A stretch of DNA of 49,288 nt from CAYLXX01 sp964387955 (GCA_964387955.1 CAYLXX010000003.1:1-49288); one strand, 5' to 3'; numbered from the stretch's first letter, positions 34,084-42,441 are shown. A program made the numbers and translations. The notes: generated from the letters alone by a model not told the origin.

Positions 34084-35274
34084 ATGTCTATCCCCTACAT
34101 CGATGACGGTAATTTAGTCAATAAAAAAATTCTTCTCCGAGTAGATTTTAATGTTTCATTAAATCCTGATTTTTCTATCGCCGATGACGTCCGCATACAA
34201 CAATCATTACCCACTATAAAAAAACTGCTTGAGAATCGCAATAAATTAATTCTTGTTTCACATCTGGGCCGTCCTCAAGATCGAGATGAAAAATTTTCTC
34301 TCAAAAACGTTGCTGCAAGATTGCAGGAGTATATAAAAGATAAAAAAGTAATTTTAGTCAATGATTTTATAACAGATGATTCACAAATCAAAAATCAAAA
34401 AGACGATGAAGTATTAATGCTCGAGAACATACGCTTTTACCCAGAAGAAAAGTCGGGCTCTGAAGAATTTGCTAAAAAACTAGCATCGCTGGCCGAAGTT
34501 TATGTCAATGATGCCTTCGGCGTAAGTCACAGAGCCGATGCATCTGTTGTAGCAATCACTAAATTTTTACCAAGTTACGGCGGCCTACTTCTTAAAAAAG
34601 AGATCGAAATGATCTCTAAAGTCATCGAAAATCCGCGCAAGCCCTTTTTGGCAATAATTGGTGGTGCAAAAATTGAAACTAAAATAGATCTCATCGGTAA
34701 ACTCACAGAAATGGCAGATACTATCATTATTGGTGGCGGTCTTGCTAATACATTTCTGTGTGGTGAGGGCTACAGCATCGGTAAAAGTTATTGTGAGTAC
34801 GAAAAAGTTAATAAAGCCAAAGAACTTCTTGCCTTAGCTAAAAAAAATAACACCGAAATTGTCTTACCTGCAGATGGTGCCATTGCAACAGGAAACGGTG
34901 ATAACTCATTTGAAATTAAAAAAATCAGCGAAATTCCCGAGGGCGGCTACATGCTCGACATCGGGCCCGAAACACAAGCGGCATACGGTGCTGTTATCGC
35001 CAAAGCCAATACTATTGTCTGGAATGGACCAGTAGGATATATCGAAAATCCTTCCTTTAGAAGCGGAACCGATTTTATTTACTACTCAATGACGATAAAT
35101 GAGAATGCGGACACAATTGTAGGCGGTGGAGATACACTAGCTGCAATTTCCAAAAAAGAATATTTAGATAAAATTGACCACATCTCAACTGGAGGCGGCG
35201 CCATGCTTGAATTTATCGAAAAAGGCACACTTCCTGGTATCGAAGCCTTAAAACAATCAATGACCTCTCACTAA
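34084..35274 (+). CDS. pgk: phosphoglycerate kinase
   Basis: Pgk makes ATP from 1,3-bisphosphoglycerate and is the last gene of the block, 3 nt after gap. Conserved parts are LLRVDFNVSL, LVSHLGRP, MLENIRFYPEEKSG, VNDAFGVSHRADAS, IIGGAKIETKI and GGGDTLAA. The 396-residue length is normal. The 3' end overlaps the convergent DUF192 gene by 18 nt. Confidence 0.97.
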   Translation: MSIPYIDDGNLVNKKILLRVDFNVSLNPDFSIADDVRIQQSLPTIKKLLENRNKLILVSHLGRPQDRDEKFSLKNVAARLQEYIKDKKVILVNDFITDDSQIKNQKDDEVLMLENIRFYPEEKSGSEEFAKKLASLAEVYVNDAFGVSHRADASVVAITKFLPSYGGLLLKKEIEMISKVIENPRKPFLAIIGGAKIETKIDLIGKLTEMADTIIIGGGLANTFLCGEGYSIGKSYCEYEKVNKAKELLALAKKNNTEIVLPADGAIATGNGDNSFEIKKISEIPEGGYMLDIGPETQAAYGAVIAKANTIVWNGPVGYIENPSFRSGTDFIYYSMTINENADTIVGGGDTLAAISKKEYLDKIDHISTGGGAMLEFIEKGTLPGIEALKQSMTSH

Positions 35275-35664
35275 TTCAACTACAGTATCGACTGGCTCCG
35301 GCGACTGCACTGTAAAAGGATCATGAGTTTTGATTATCGACGGTAATTCGCTTATTCCGACTACATTTTTACCATCGATCCAATAAAGATTGAGATTTAA
35401 AAGTGTATTTTTGTTCCAGAACATACGATAATCTTTAGCATTAAATGTAAAAATCATGCCATCATAACCTTTGAGTTGCTTCACATACATCAGCCCTTTG
35501 ACCATTTTCTCTTCTGAATCAGCCACTATTAAGTGATACGTTCTGCCATAAAGAGGATAATTAATTTTTTTATAGTTTTTGAATTGAGTATTAAGAGGAC
35601 AAACTATTGCCAAGATGAGGGCAATGATAAAAAATGCGATTACTATATAGAGTGATTTATTCAT
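35257..35664 (-). CDS. DUF192 protein with N-terminal membrane anchor
   Basis: A helix at about residues 5-22 anchors a DUF192 domain: YHLIVADSEEKMVKGLMYVKQL, then GMIFTF, YRMFWNKNT and LNLYWIDG. DUF192 proteins are small extracytoplasmic proteins of unknown activity. ATG 35664 is chosen because it follows the DUF2207 stop by one T (TAG-T-ATG); a longer open frame would run into the Gly-rich tail region of that gene. Confidence 0.88.
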   Translation of the reverse strand: MNKSLYIVIAFFIIALILAIVCPLNTQFKNYKKINYPLYGRTYHLIVADSEEKMVKGLMYVKQLKGYDGMIFTFNAKDYRMFWNKNTLLNLNLYWIDGKNVVGISELPSIIKTHDPFTVQSPEPVDTVVELVRGH

Positions 35665-35665
35665 A

Positions 35666-37531
35666 CTAGCTTGCTCCACCTCCTCCACCGCCTCCTCCTC
35701 CACCGCCACCACCTGAGAAGCCTCCGCCCGAGCCGGTACTCATGGAAGAGCTAAAAGACTTAGTCATCGACGACAAACTATCTGAGAAACTCGTGGCAAA
35801 ACTTGTGTTCATACCGGCTACATTTACCCCAGATCCTGTCGAACTACCAGATCTATAATACCAATATGCTCCAGCATGTGCGCCTTCTTGAGATAAAATT
35901 AAAGGTAAATATTTGGCTACTTTGTCTGCTACTCCCAATGCTGTTCCGTACACTAATATATCTTCCCATATTTTGACTGCTTGTGGCAACTCTCTTTTAA
36001 ATCGTGAAATATTTTCGATATAGCGCTTGAAAGAAATCCATTTTTCAGCTTCCAGGTGAGCCGCCGCACTCCATCTTAAGAAAGCTCGCCCGATCAAAAT
36101 AGAGATAGATGCGCTACCAAATATCACCCATACAAAAAGTGATATTAATGCTGGTTCAAATACGCCACTAAAAAAACTTAAGAGAAAAATCAATGCAGTG
36201 ATATAAATAGTATTCCAAACTGCAAAATATATACGCCATTTTTTGCTTGTATCTTCAACATAATCTCTTTGATCAGATTCTTGCTTCACTTGCTTTACCC
36301 AACCTTGATAGAAAAATCGTGTATCCGATGGATGGTTCTTCATTTCAGTTTTAATTTCCTCCAGAGTGATTTCATCTGTATCGTTAGATAAATCTTGAAG
36401 AAAATCTAGCACCATTTCTTCTGATTTCAGGAGTGATGTTGTGGAACCATTCAGAAAATGCAGTACATAATCGTAGTCTTTTTTGCCGATACCTATTAAA
36501 CCTTTTTTAATATACGGTCTCTCCTCTATTTTTAAGTAGCGATTTTGAGCCAGACGCAAAATAGAAGCGGAAAAAGAATTGGTAGTTACAGTTTGGTCTT
36601 GACTAATTAAAGCTTCAACAAGCGGAGGTGAAATTTTACTGGGAGGATAAAGTAAATGCTCTGGGACATTGACTGTCTTATATTCTTTACCAATTTGCTG
36701 CCATTTGCGATACCAATAAAAAATCCACAAAGGAATCGAGGCAATGAGTGCCAGCAATCCGATCGCACGCAAGCGATTAAATAATATCGTCCGTTGTTGA
36801 AAACCCATTTCTTCATTTTTGATTGACTGAAGTTTTGATTCGGGAATAACCTCGTTGGTTAAAATTCTTGCCGGAAAAACTGCGCGCACTTCGACAAATT
36901 TATTCGCTGGGACATCGCGTACGATAAATTCCGCAGTTTTTCCGTCTAAAATTTGGGCGTTGCCATTAAGCGGACCGTGTCCCCACACGTTTATATTATC
37001 TCGACCGACGTCCTCCGGAAGAATAACTTTCACCGCTACCATATCTGTTCTCGCATCCCAGCCGCTCCCAATTGCTTTCCAGTAAAAATCAGCTACATCC
37101 TGATATCTTTCTATCCCGCCCACCACGTGATAGGAAAGAGCAAATGTTTTGTCTTCATTATATGAGCTGTGATAGGCTTCAATATGCAACGAATCAGAAG
37201 TGGTATATGCATAAAAATAGTGCGGCGGTCTAGATTCATCGACAGATTGTAAAGGTTGATAATCTATATGGCCACCTTGCCCATCTTCAGACACCAGAAT
37301 ATTATCTACGGATTCACCAACTCGTAAAGGCATGTCCCAATACACCTTACTAAATGAGCCATGAAACCTAAATGTCCTCTGTTCGGCCACATTAAAACTA
37401 CCATCATTTTGGACTGTGTACGTAATATTTACATTGGGAAGGTAGAAATATTTTGATTCTGCACGCACAATATGAGAAAATATAAGTGTAAAAGCCAGCA
37501 GAGCAATAGCAATTATTACTGAACGTAGCAT
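35666..37531 (-). CDS. DUF2207 membrane protein with Gly-rich tail
   Basis: A signal peptide (1-24) leads into the extracytoplasmic DUF2207 region. This begins with VNITYTVQNDGSFNVAEQ, then carries a beta-rich domain to about residue 240. One membrane helix (about 255-272), a cytoplasmic winged-helix-like part (about 290-420), two more helices (about 430-475) and a C-terminal stretch ending in GGGFSGGG plus a run of Gly and AS follow. Gly-rich tails of this kind are standard in the family. The function is unknown. Confidence 0.88.
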   Translation of the reverse strand: MLRSVIIAIALLAFTLIFSHIVRAESKYFYLPNVNITYTVQNDGSFNVAEQRTFRFHGSFSKVYWDMPLRVGESVDNILVSEDGQGGHIDYQPLQSVDESRPPHYFYAYTTSDSLHIEAYHSSYNEDKTFALSYHVVGGIERYQDVADFYWKAIGSGWDARTDMVAVKVILPEDVGRDNINVWGHGPLNGNAQILDGKTAEFIVRDVPANKFVEVRAVFPARILTNEVIPESKLQSIKNEEMGFQQRTILFNRLRAIGLLALIASIPLWIFYWYRKWQQIGKEYKTVNVPEHLLYPPSKISPPLVEALISQDQTVTTNSFSASILRLAQNRYLKIEERPYIKKGLIGIGKKDYDYVLHFLNGSTTSLLKSEEMVLDFLQDLSNDTDEITLEEIKTEMKNHPSDTRFFYQGWVKQVKQESDQRDYVEDTSKKWRIYFAVWNTIYITALIFLLSFFSGVFEPALISLFVWVIFGSASISILIGRAFLRWSAAAHLEAEKWISFKRYIENISRFKRELPQAVKIWEDILVYGTALGVADKVAKYLPLILSQEGAHAGAYWYYRSGSSTGSGVNVAGMNTSFATSFSDSLSSMTKSFSSSMSTGSGGGFSGGGGGGGGGGGGGAS

Positions 37532-37551
37532 GTACTCTGATTATACTACGG

Positions 37552-37557
37552 CATAAT
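37552..37557 (+). promoter_or_regulatory. -10 box of the alkA operon
   Basis: CATAAT lies 6 nt before ATG 37563. TATACT at 37542-37547 is an alternative giving a 9-nt leader. Confidence 0.5.
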
Positions 37558-37562
37558 ATCTC

Positions 37563-38036
37563 ATGGAAACACTTACTGTATCACCGGAAGAAATACAATT
37601 TCAAGTTGAAAACGAAATTGAGCAAGCTGAGAGTATATCTGATTATTTTAATAATTTTCATACCCACTTAAATACTGGCCTCACTTGGGATGATTACCAT
37701 CAAGCAGCTAAAACTGGAGTGACTTCTTTAAATAGGCGTTATATGGCTGTACGTTTTGGCCTTCTAGATAAACCTCATAAAGAACCAGTGATATCTAATC
37801 ATAGATTTACGGCCGAAGATGGATTCAGCCAACGATTTTTAGATGAATCACCCAGACAATTTTATGAAACACTCGATGAAGCGGTTTGGGAAAGCGGCAT
37901 AAGCCAAGAGGAATTAATGCTACTTCTTACAGAGGCCCGTCAAATCGGCTCAAGAGAAAATTTATACCAGCGCTTAACGCCTGCCTATATTAAACTACGA
38001 ACCATGGGCTACAATCATGCTGATTTTGCGATTTAA
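37563..38036 (+). CDS. hypothetical protein upstream of alkA
   Basis: The 157-residue soluble protein is acidic and mostly helical, with no membrane segment or recognisable motif. Its stop is one T before the alkA-like start (TAA-T-ATG), so the pair is co-translated and it may have a part in base-damage repair (inference from position). Confidence 0.65.
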   Translation: METLTVSPEEIQFQVENEIEQAESISDYFNNFHTHLNTGLTWDDYHQAAKTGVTSLNRRYMAVRFGLLDKPHKEPVISNHRFTAEDGFSQRFLDESPRQFYETLDEAVWESGISQEELMLLLTEARQIGSRENLYQRLTPAYIKLRTMGYNHADFAI

Positions 38037-38037
38037 T

Positions 38038-38637
38038 ATGAATACAACTATTCATTCTCATTTCCAAAAAAATGATCCGATCCTTTACAAATGGATGCAA
38101 AAGATTACTGTAGAAGAGAGAGCCCTTCCAGAAAATTTATTTGAAGAACTTTGCGAACAAATTATTTCTCAGCAACTTTCAGGCAAAGCATCAGATACTA
38201 TTTTCGGCAGATTTAAAAAATTATTTCCAAAAGGCGATATAACCCCTGAGAGATTACTAAAATTACAAGATGATGAAATACGCACATGCGGCACTTCCTG
38301 GGCAAAAATAAAATCTCTCAAAGATTTGGCAACTAAAGTAAAAGATAAAACCTTGCATCTTGAAAATTTAAAAAATATGTCAGATGAAGATGTAATGAAA
38401 GAATTAACTAGCGTTAAAGGTATTGGTCCATGGACCGCTGAAATGTTTATGATGTTTTCACTGGGGCGCGAAGATATTTTTTCACATGGAGATCTGGGAC
38501 TTAGAAATGCAATAAAAAAAATTTACAACTTCAAAAAAGAACCAACTCGCAAACAAATCGAAAAAATTGTTGAAAAATGGTCTCCCTACCGGACATATGC
38601 GTCAAGAATTCTCTGGAGAAGTCTCCTTATTAAGTAA
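38038..38637 (+). CDS. DNA-3-methyladenine glycosylase II-like (HhH-GPD)
   Basis: The enzyme excises alkylated bases. The helix-hairpin-helix is VKGIGPWTAEMF (127-138), and the catalytic Asp152 is in FSHGDLG. EQIISQQLSGKAS is the conserved N-terminal helix. No Fe-S cluster Cys ligands are present, as in AlkA. ATG 38038 is preferred to a start overlapping the upstream gene. About 200 residues means the AlkA N-terminal beta domain is missing, as in compact archaeal or yeast Mag forms. Confidence 0.92.
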   Translation: MNTTIHSHFQKNDPILYKWMQKITVEERALPENLFEELCEQIISQQLSGKASDTIFGRFKKLFPKGDITPERLLKLQDDEIRTCGTSWAKIKSLKDLATKVKDKTLHLENLKNMSDEDVMKELTSVKGIGPWTAEMFMMFSLGREDIFSHGDLGLRNAIKKIYNFKKEPTRKQIEKIVEKWSPYRTYASRILWRSLLIK

Positions 38638-38641
38638 CTGG

Positions 38642-38647
38642 TATAAT
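38642..38647 (+). promoter_or_regulatory. -10 box of the PlsC-like acyltransferase
   Basis: TATAAT predicts a start near 38654, 3 nt before ATG 38657. Confidence 0.6.
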
Positions 38648-38656
38648 ATCTCTCCA

Positions 38657-39538
38657 ATGAAAGAAAGATTTGAGGGAGTCAGAAAAGAATTATTTGGTCG
38701 CCTTGCTGGACCGGCCGCTGAATATTTATTAAGTGAAAGATTGCTGCCCTTTTACCGACAATTATATGAAGGTAATATAGAACAATCGACACTTGATTTT
38801 CTACATGCAAAGCACGAGAAAGGTTATACAACTTTCGTTTATGCCAATCATACAAGTCATATAGATAGCATCGCACTAAGTTTTGTCGCTGAACCAATCT
38901 GTCAACGACTGCAATTATCAAGCTTGTTAGCCCCAGGAGCAGTCTCAATGGAAGGCGCACAGGGCAAGGCTATCAAAGAATTTTTTAGCAAGGCCGCTAC
39001 TTTACTAGATAATCATCACATTGAATACGTTCCGGTAGCTCGTCCAAAAGATCGTGAAAAATATGGTATTGAATTTGATAATAAACGCCAACTTAATCTA
39101 ATGCTGCATGCACGAACAAATAATAGAGGTATTGCTATGACACCTGAAGGAACAGTAACAGGAGGTCGATTAAATCCTCTTACTAATTCTATTTACGGGT
39201 TGCAAGAACCGGACAAAGAAACAATGAGATTAATTAGCTTAATTGCTAAATATAACAAAGTAGTTTTTCTTCCTGTAGGAATTGTTGGTAGCCAGACTAT
39301 TTTTTCTGCAGATGGACTATTCCCTACACCAGAGTTGTTAAGAGAACTTTTCAAATACGAAAGTCGAATGAATAATGTACATCAACTCGCACAATTAAAT
39401 GTGGGCGTACCTTTTACTACAGATGATTTAGTGGAGGTCAATATAGATACACAAAATTCTCAAGAACTAACCACATATCTTATGGAAAAGCTAGTTGACT
39501 TAACTCCTCCAAAATTTCATGGCGCATATGCGAAGTAA
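38657..39538 (+). CDS. PlsC-like glycerolipid acyltransferase
   Basis: The family signature H-x4-D is NHTSHID (His65, Asp70) and the second block is TPEGTVTGG, in place of FPEGTRS. This fits 1-acylglycerol-3-phosphate acyltransferases and relatives acylating lysolipids. No membrane helix is obvious, so it is probably peripheral. The length of 293 residues is slightly long. Start 38657 is set by a TATAAT 10 nt upstream. Confidence 0.82.
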   Translation: MKERFEGVRKELFGRLAGPAAEYLLSERLLPFYRQLYEGNIEQSTLDFLHAKHEKGYTTFVYANHTSHIDSIALSFVAEPICQRLQLSSLLAPGAVSMEGAQGKAIKEFFSKAATLLDNHHIEYVPVARPKDREKYGIEFDNKRQLNLMLHARTNNRGIAMTPEGTVTGGRLNPLTNSIYGLQEPDKETMRLISLIAKYNKVVFLPVGIVGSQTIFSADGLFPTPELLRELFKYESRMNNVHQLAQLNVGVPFTTDDLVEVNIDTQNSQELTTYLMEKLVDLTPPKFHGAYAK

Positions 39539-39539
39539 G

Positions 39540-39614
39540 TCGGGAATGTGGGACTTGAACCCACGACCTCACGCTCCCAAAGCGTGCGCTCTAAGCCATC
39601 TGAGCTAATTCCCG
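39540..39614 (-). tRNA. tRNA-Pro (UGG)
   Basis: On the minus strand a full cloverleaf can be drawn: acceptor CGGGAAT/ATTCCCG, D arm with GCTC/GAGC, anticodon stem CACGC/GCGTG around the loop TTTGGGA (anticodon TGG), and T arm GTGGG/CCCAC around TTCAAGT, ending with discriminator A. The 3' CCA is not encoded. The gene lies tail to tail with the acyltransferase, 1 nt apart. Confidence 0.96.
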
Positions 39615-39663
39615 AGTACACTATTGTAACATTATTACGCTCCCCAAGCAACCGTCTGCCAGG

Positions 39664-39669
39664 TATAAT
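39664..39669 (+). promoter_or_regulatory. -10 box of the thermonuclease gene
   Basis: TATAAT lies exactly 7 nt before ATG 39676, predicting a leaderless mRNA. Confidence 0.65.
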
Positions 39670-39675
39670 AGATAT

Positions 39676-40236
39676 ATGAAGCGGATGGAAAAAAAGATTT
39701 TTTTTCTTATTTTTTCATTACTGCTTGGCATAATTTACAGCCAATTTTCGGATAAAATTCCTTCGTTTTATCCACCGAAAAGTCAGCCCACTGTTAAAGG
39801 AGTTTATTCAGCTCTCAATCAACAGATAGCAACTGTTACCAGAGTTATCGACGGTGATACAATACAAATCGATACGGGGCAAAAAATCCGCTACATAGGT
39901 ATCGACACTCCAGAACTACACAAACCTAACACGCCAGTACAATGCTTCGCCAAAGAAGCAGCTGAAAAAAATAAACAATTGGTCGAAGGTAAAAAAATTA
40001 AATTAGTCAAGGATGTTTCAGAGACTGACAGATACGGTAGACTTCTTCGATATGTTTATCTCGAAGATCCTACTGCTGCCACCAACGGAGGAACTTTTAT
40101 AAATGAATATTTGGTCAAAGAAGGATATGCGCATGCTGCAACATTTCCACCAGATGTCAAATATGCCGATTATTTCGTTTCACTTCAAGATCAAGCAAGA
40201 AACTTAGGAAAAGGTTTATGGAGTATGTGTTATTGA
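39676..40236 (+). CDS. membrane-anchored thermonuclease (SNase family)
   Basis: A hydrophobic N-terminus (about 8-22) exports or anchors a staphylococcal-nuclease domain. Asp59 and Asp61 (VIDGDT), Arg72, YIGIDTPE with Glu80, and Arg122 in TDRYGR match the catalytic set (Arg35, Glu43, Arg87 in SNase numbering). It probably cuts extracellular DNA or RNA. In a small-genome symbiont this could feed nucleotide scavenging (inference). Confidence 0.92.
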   Translation: MKRMEKKIFFLIFSLLLGIIYSQFSDKIPSFYPPKSQPTVKGVYSALNQQIATVTRVIDGDTIQIDTGQKIRYIGIDTPELHKPNTPVQCFAKEAAEKNKQLVEGKKIKLVKDVSETDRYGRLLRYVYLEDPTAATNGGTFINEYLVKEGYAHAATFPPDVKYADYFVSLQDQARNLGKGLWSMCY

Positions 40237-40907
40237 TTATCTTGTATGGTGACTTTATTCATCACATCGCCAACTTTGATACTGTCAACAACATCCTGAC
40301 CCGAGATAACTTTACCAAAAATCGTGTAGTTGGGAGGGAGCGAATTATCGGCCAACATTATAAAAAATTGACTACCATTGGTATTGGGACCTGCGTTAGC
40401 CATAGCTACAATACCCTTAGAATATTGTCGTTTAACAGGTTCATCTTCAAATTGATACCCAGGCCCGCCGGTGCCATTACCGCTTGGATCACCACCTTGA
40501 ATAACAAATCCAGGTTCTACTCGGTGAAAAGTTAAAGTATCATAAAATCCATCTTTAGCAAGATAAATGAAATTTGAGACAGCTTTTGGTGCCTCGTCTC
40601 CAAAAAGCTCAAATTCGATTGTACCCTTGGCAGTTTCAATCACTACTTTTTTGTTTGTTCTATCGGCTTCTGGAAGCACTCCTGGAAATGTACTGTATTT
40701 TTTCATACCTGTTTTGGCAAATTTTGGTGTGGGTGTCGGTGTGGGCGTAGTAGTGGGTAATATATCCTCTGCCTTAGCAGGAGGCGCTTTATCCTGAATA
40801 AAATTAATCATTTCTGAATTGGGGGTGATAGACATAAAGTAAATCGCCGCACCAAACAGTCCCAGAATAAGCACCACAAACACCCCAATTATAATCTTGA
40901 CTTTCAT
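40230..40907 (-). CDS. membrane-anchored cyclophilin-type peptidyl-prolyl isomerase
   Basis: One membrane helix (about 4-28), a Thr/Pro linker (TTTPTPTPTP) and a cyclophilin domain (about 80-225). The domain shows KAVSNFIYLAKDGFYDTLTFHRV, FVIQGGDPSGNGTGGPGY and NTNGSQFFI. It catalyses prolyl isomerisation outside the membrane, probably helping surface proteins fold. The 3' end overlaps the nuclease gene by 7 nt. Confidence 0.93.
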   Translation of the reverse strand: MKVKIIIGVFVVLILGLFGAAIYFMSITPNSEMINFIQDKAPPAKAEDILPTTTPTPTPTPKFAKTGMKKYSTFPGVLPEADRTNKKVVIETAKGTIEFELFGDEAPKAVSNFIYLAKDGFYDTLTFHRVEPGFVIQGGDPSGNGTGGPGYQFEDEPVKRQYSKGIVAMANAGPNTNGSQFFIMLADNSLPPNYTIFGKVISGQDVVDSIKVGDVMNKVTIQDNQ

Positions 40908-40909
40908 AC

Positions 40910-41089
40910 TTAATGAGCGTGACCTTTATCTGACTTCAGAGTTTTTTGAAGGAGATCTATCATATTTTTTTTAGACTCCTCAGAAGTCATGCCCATAACC
41001 TTGGAGGCTTTTTGGATATCATCCTCAGTGATATTTTCTTCGTGACCCATCGTGTCGTACGGATCACCACAACCGCAGTTATAACACAT
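40910..41089 (-). CDS. 59-residue Cys-rich protein
   Basis: The start MCYNCGCGDPYDTMG holds three Cys in six residues (2, 5, 7). A charged helical part (ITEDDIQKASKVMG to LLQKTLKSDKGHAH) follows and ends in two His. A zinc or iron site is plausible. ATG 41089 is preferred over an upstream start because the Cys motif lies at its N-terminus. It is 2 nt from the cyclophilin gene downstream and divergent from the reductase. Confidence 0.68.
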   Translation of the reverse strand: MCYNCGCGDPYDTMGHEENITEDDIQKASKVMGMTSEESKKNMIDLLQKTLKSDKGHAH

Positions 41090-41090
41090 A

Positions 41091-41096
41091 TATAAT
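41091..41096 (+). promoter_or_regulatory. -10 box of the ferredoxin reductase gene
   Basis: TATAAT predicts a start at about 41103, 3 nt before ATG 41106, and the AT-rich block is also upstream of the divergent 59-residue gene. Confidence 0.55.
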
Positions 41097-41105
41097 ATAT
41101 TATAT

Positions 41106-41831
41106 ATGACTCCCTCCAAATTTACAGTTCGTTTTTTAAAAAAAGTACAACGCACATACGATGTCCACTCGTTTTATTTTCAAAGACCAGATGGGTATGA
41201 GTTTACAGCCGGCCAATATAATCGCTGGATAATACCTATCGAGAATCCTGACGAACGAGGCAACTCACGCTACTTCACAATTTCCTCTGCACCATACGAG
41301 AAAGAGCATCTTATGTTAACTACAAAAATTAATATAAGTTCGTTTAAAAGAACTCTCCTCACATTTCAACCTGGTCAAGAAATCGAAATTTTTGGTCCTC
41401 TTGGCGTATTTACCTTAAGCGATCCATCGTTGCATCATGTATTTATAGCAGGCGGCATCGGCGTTACTCCGTATCACAGTATGATCATGGAATCATCAAT
41501 GAACACTTGGACTTCTCCCATCACGCTCTTTTCGTCATTTAGCACAGTAGAAGATATCGTGTTCCATGAAGATTTTAATCAGGTTGAAAAAAGTAAATCT
41601 TGGTTTAAATATTATCCCACAGTCACCAAACCCGAAGAATCCAAACAACCTTGGTCGGGACTCACGGGTCGCATCGATAAAAACGTCATTGAAAAATATG
41701 TCGCAGACATACCTAATTGTATTTTTTATTTCTGTGGACCACCGGCTATGGTTGATGCCTTACAAAAAATTACCGAGGAACTACACATTGCAGAAGACCG
41801 TATAAAAATTGAAAAATTTACCGGCTACTAA
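41106..41831 (+). CDS. soluble ferredoxin/flavodoxin-NAD(P)H reductase-like flavoprotein
   Basis: The flavin motif RYFTISS (55-61) and nucleotide motif GGIGVTP (116-122), plus FCGPPAM near the end, define a ferredoxin reductase-type flavoprotein of 241 residues. It is a soluble paralogue of the reductase half of the NqrB fusion at 4078-5595: both have RGN-x-RYFT followed by Ser/Ala-Ser. A flavodoxin-like gene follows 25 nt downstream, so electrons probably pass between NAD(P)H and flavodoxin. Confidence 0.87.
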   Translation: MTPSKFTVRFLKKVQRTYDVHSFYFQRPDGYEFTAGQYNRWIIPIENPDERGNSRYFTISSAPYEKEHLMLTTKINISSFKRTLLTFQPGQEIEIFGPLGVFTLSDPSLHHVFIAGGIGVTPYHSMIMESSMNTWTSPITLFSSFSTVEDIVFHEDFNQVEKSKSWFKYYPTVTKPEESKQPWSGLTGRIDKNVIEKYVADIPNCIFYFCGPPAMVDALQKITEELHIAEDRIKIEKFTGY

Positions 41832-41844
41832 CTACAAAAATCAT

Positions 41845-41850
41845 TATACT
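41845..41850 (+). promoter_or_regulatory. -10 box of the flavodoxin-like gene
   Basis: TATACT lies exactly 7 nt before ATG 41857, so this gene can be transcribed apart from the reductase gene. Confidence 0.55.
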
Positions 41851-41856
41851 TAGAAT

Positions 41857-42351
41857 ATGAAAGTTCTTATTGCCTATGCCACGTACTCGAGCGGTACACA
41901 AACTGTGAGCGAAGGTATCGAAGAATTATTGCAAGAACTTGAATATACGGTGAAGAGAAAAATTATTGCCGATGTTAATCCTGACGAACTAGGCGAGTAT
42001 GATTTTGTTATCTTCGGTTCCCCGAGTTGGATGATTGAACATAAAGACGGCCAACCACATCATTTATTTCTTGAATTTATTAAAAAATCCCAAAACAAAA
42101 CATTTCCCAAAACACTATTTGCCATATATGGTTTAGGCGATACTGCCTATGCACATTTTTGTGGAGCAGTTGATCACTTGGAAGAGTTTATAGAAAACTT
42201 GCAAGGAATACATATTAAACCGTCATTGAGAATTGATGGCTACTATTTTAATCAAGACGAATACGATCGAAATGTTAAAACTTGGCTACATGACATACTA
42301 CAAAAAATCCCCCCTCACCCTACGGGCTCAGGGGGACCATCTCACTTATAA
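41857..42351 (+). CDS. flavodoxin-like electron carrier
   Basis: The FMN phosphate loop is TYSSGTQT (8-15). FGSPSWMIEHKDGQPHH and YGLGDTAYAHFCGAVDHLEEF match the ring-binding loops of flavodoxins. The last ~12 residues (PPHPTGSGGPSHL) are unlike the rest and are encoded by a C/G-rich hairpin, so the true domain probably ends near residue 150. Partner: the adjacent reductase. Confidence 0.87.
   Translation: MKVLIAYATYSSGTQTVSEGIEELLQELEYTVKRKIIADVNPDELGEYDFVIFGSPSWMIEHKDGQPHHLFLEFIKKSQNKTFPKTLFAIYGLGDTAYAHFCGAVDHLEEFIENLQGIHIKPSLRIDGYYFNQDEYDRNVKTWLHDILQKIPPHPTGSGGPSHL
42310..42335. repeat. C/G-rich hairpin, REP-like
   Basis: CCCCCT and AGGGGG pair around an inner CCC-TAC-GGG hairpin. It lies in the last codons of the flavodoxin-like gene and is unlike local base composition. 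It has no T run, so it is not an intrinsic terminator; it could be a REP-type insertion. Confidence 0.5.
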
Positions 42352-42424
42352 CCTCACCTTCAAACGTAATAATTTATATTACTGGGCAAACTTAAGAATG
42401 CCATCAGAGCTGAGTAAGAAGCAT

Positions 42425-42441
42425 GTAAGAATGATTCTTAC
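42425..42441. promoter_or_regulatory. 17-bp perfect palindrome
   Basis: GTAAGAATGATTCTTAC lies in the 173-bp space between the flavodoxin-like gene and the 66-residue gene, about 30 nt upstream of a CATAAT. It may be an operator. The rest of the space holds an AT-rich promoter region and a T-run at 42464 or so. Confidence 0.4.

Noticed and set aside
35670..35760. Repetitive stretch suggesting a tandem repeat or CRISPR remnant
   Set aside because: It encodes the Gly-rich tail normal for DUF2207 proteins; units are codon-level only, with no spacers.
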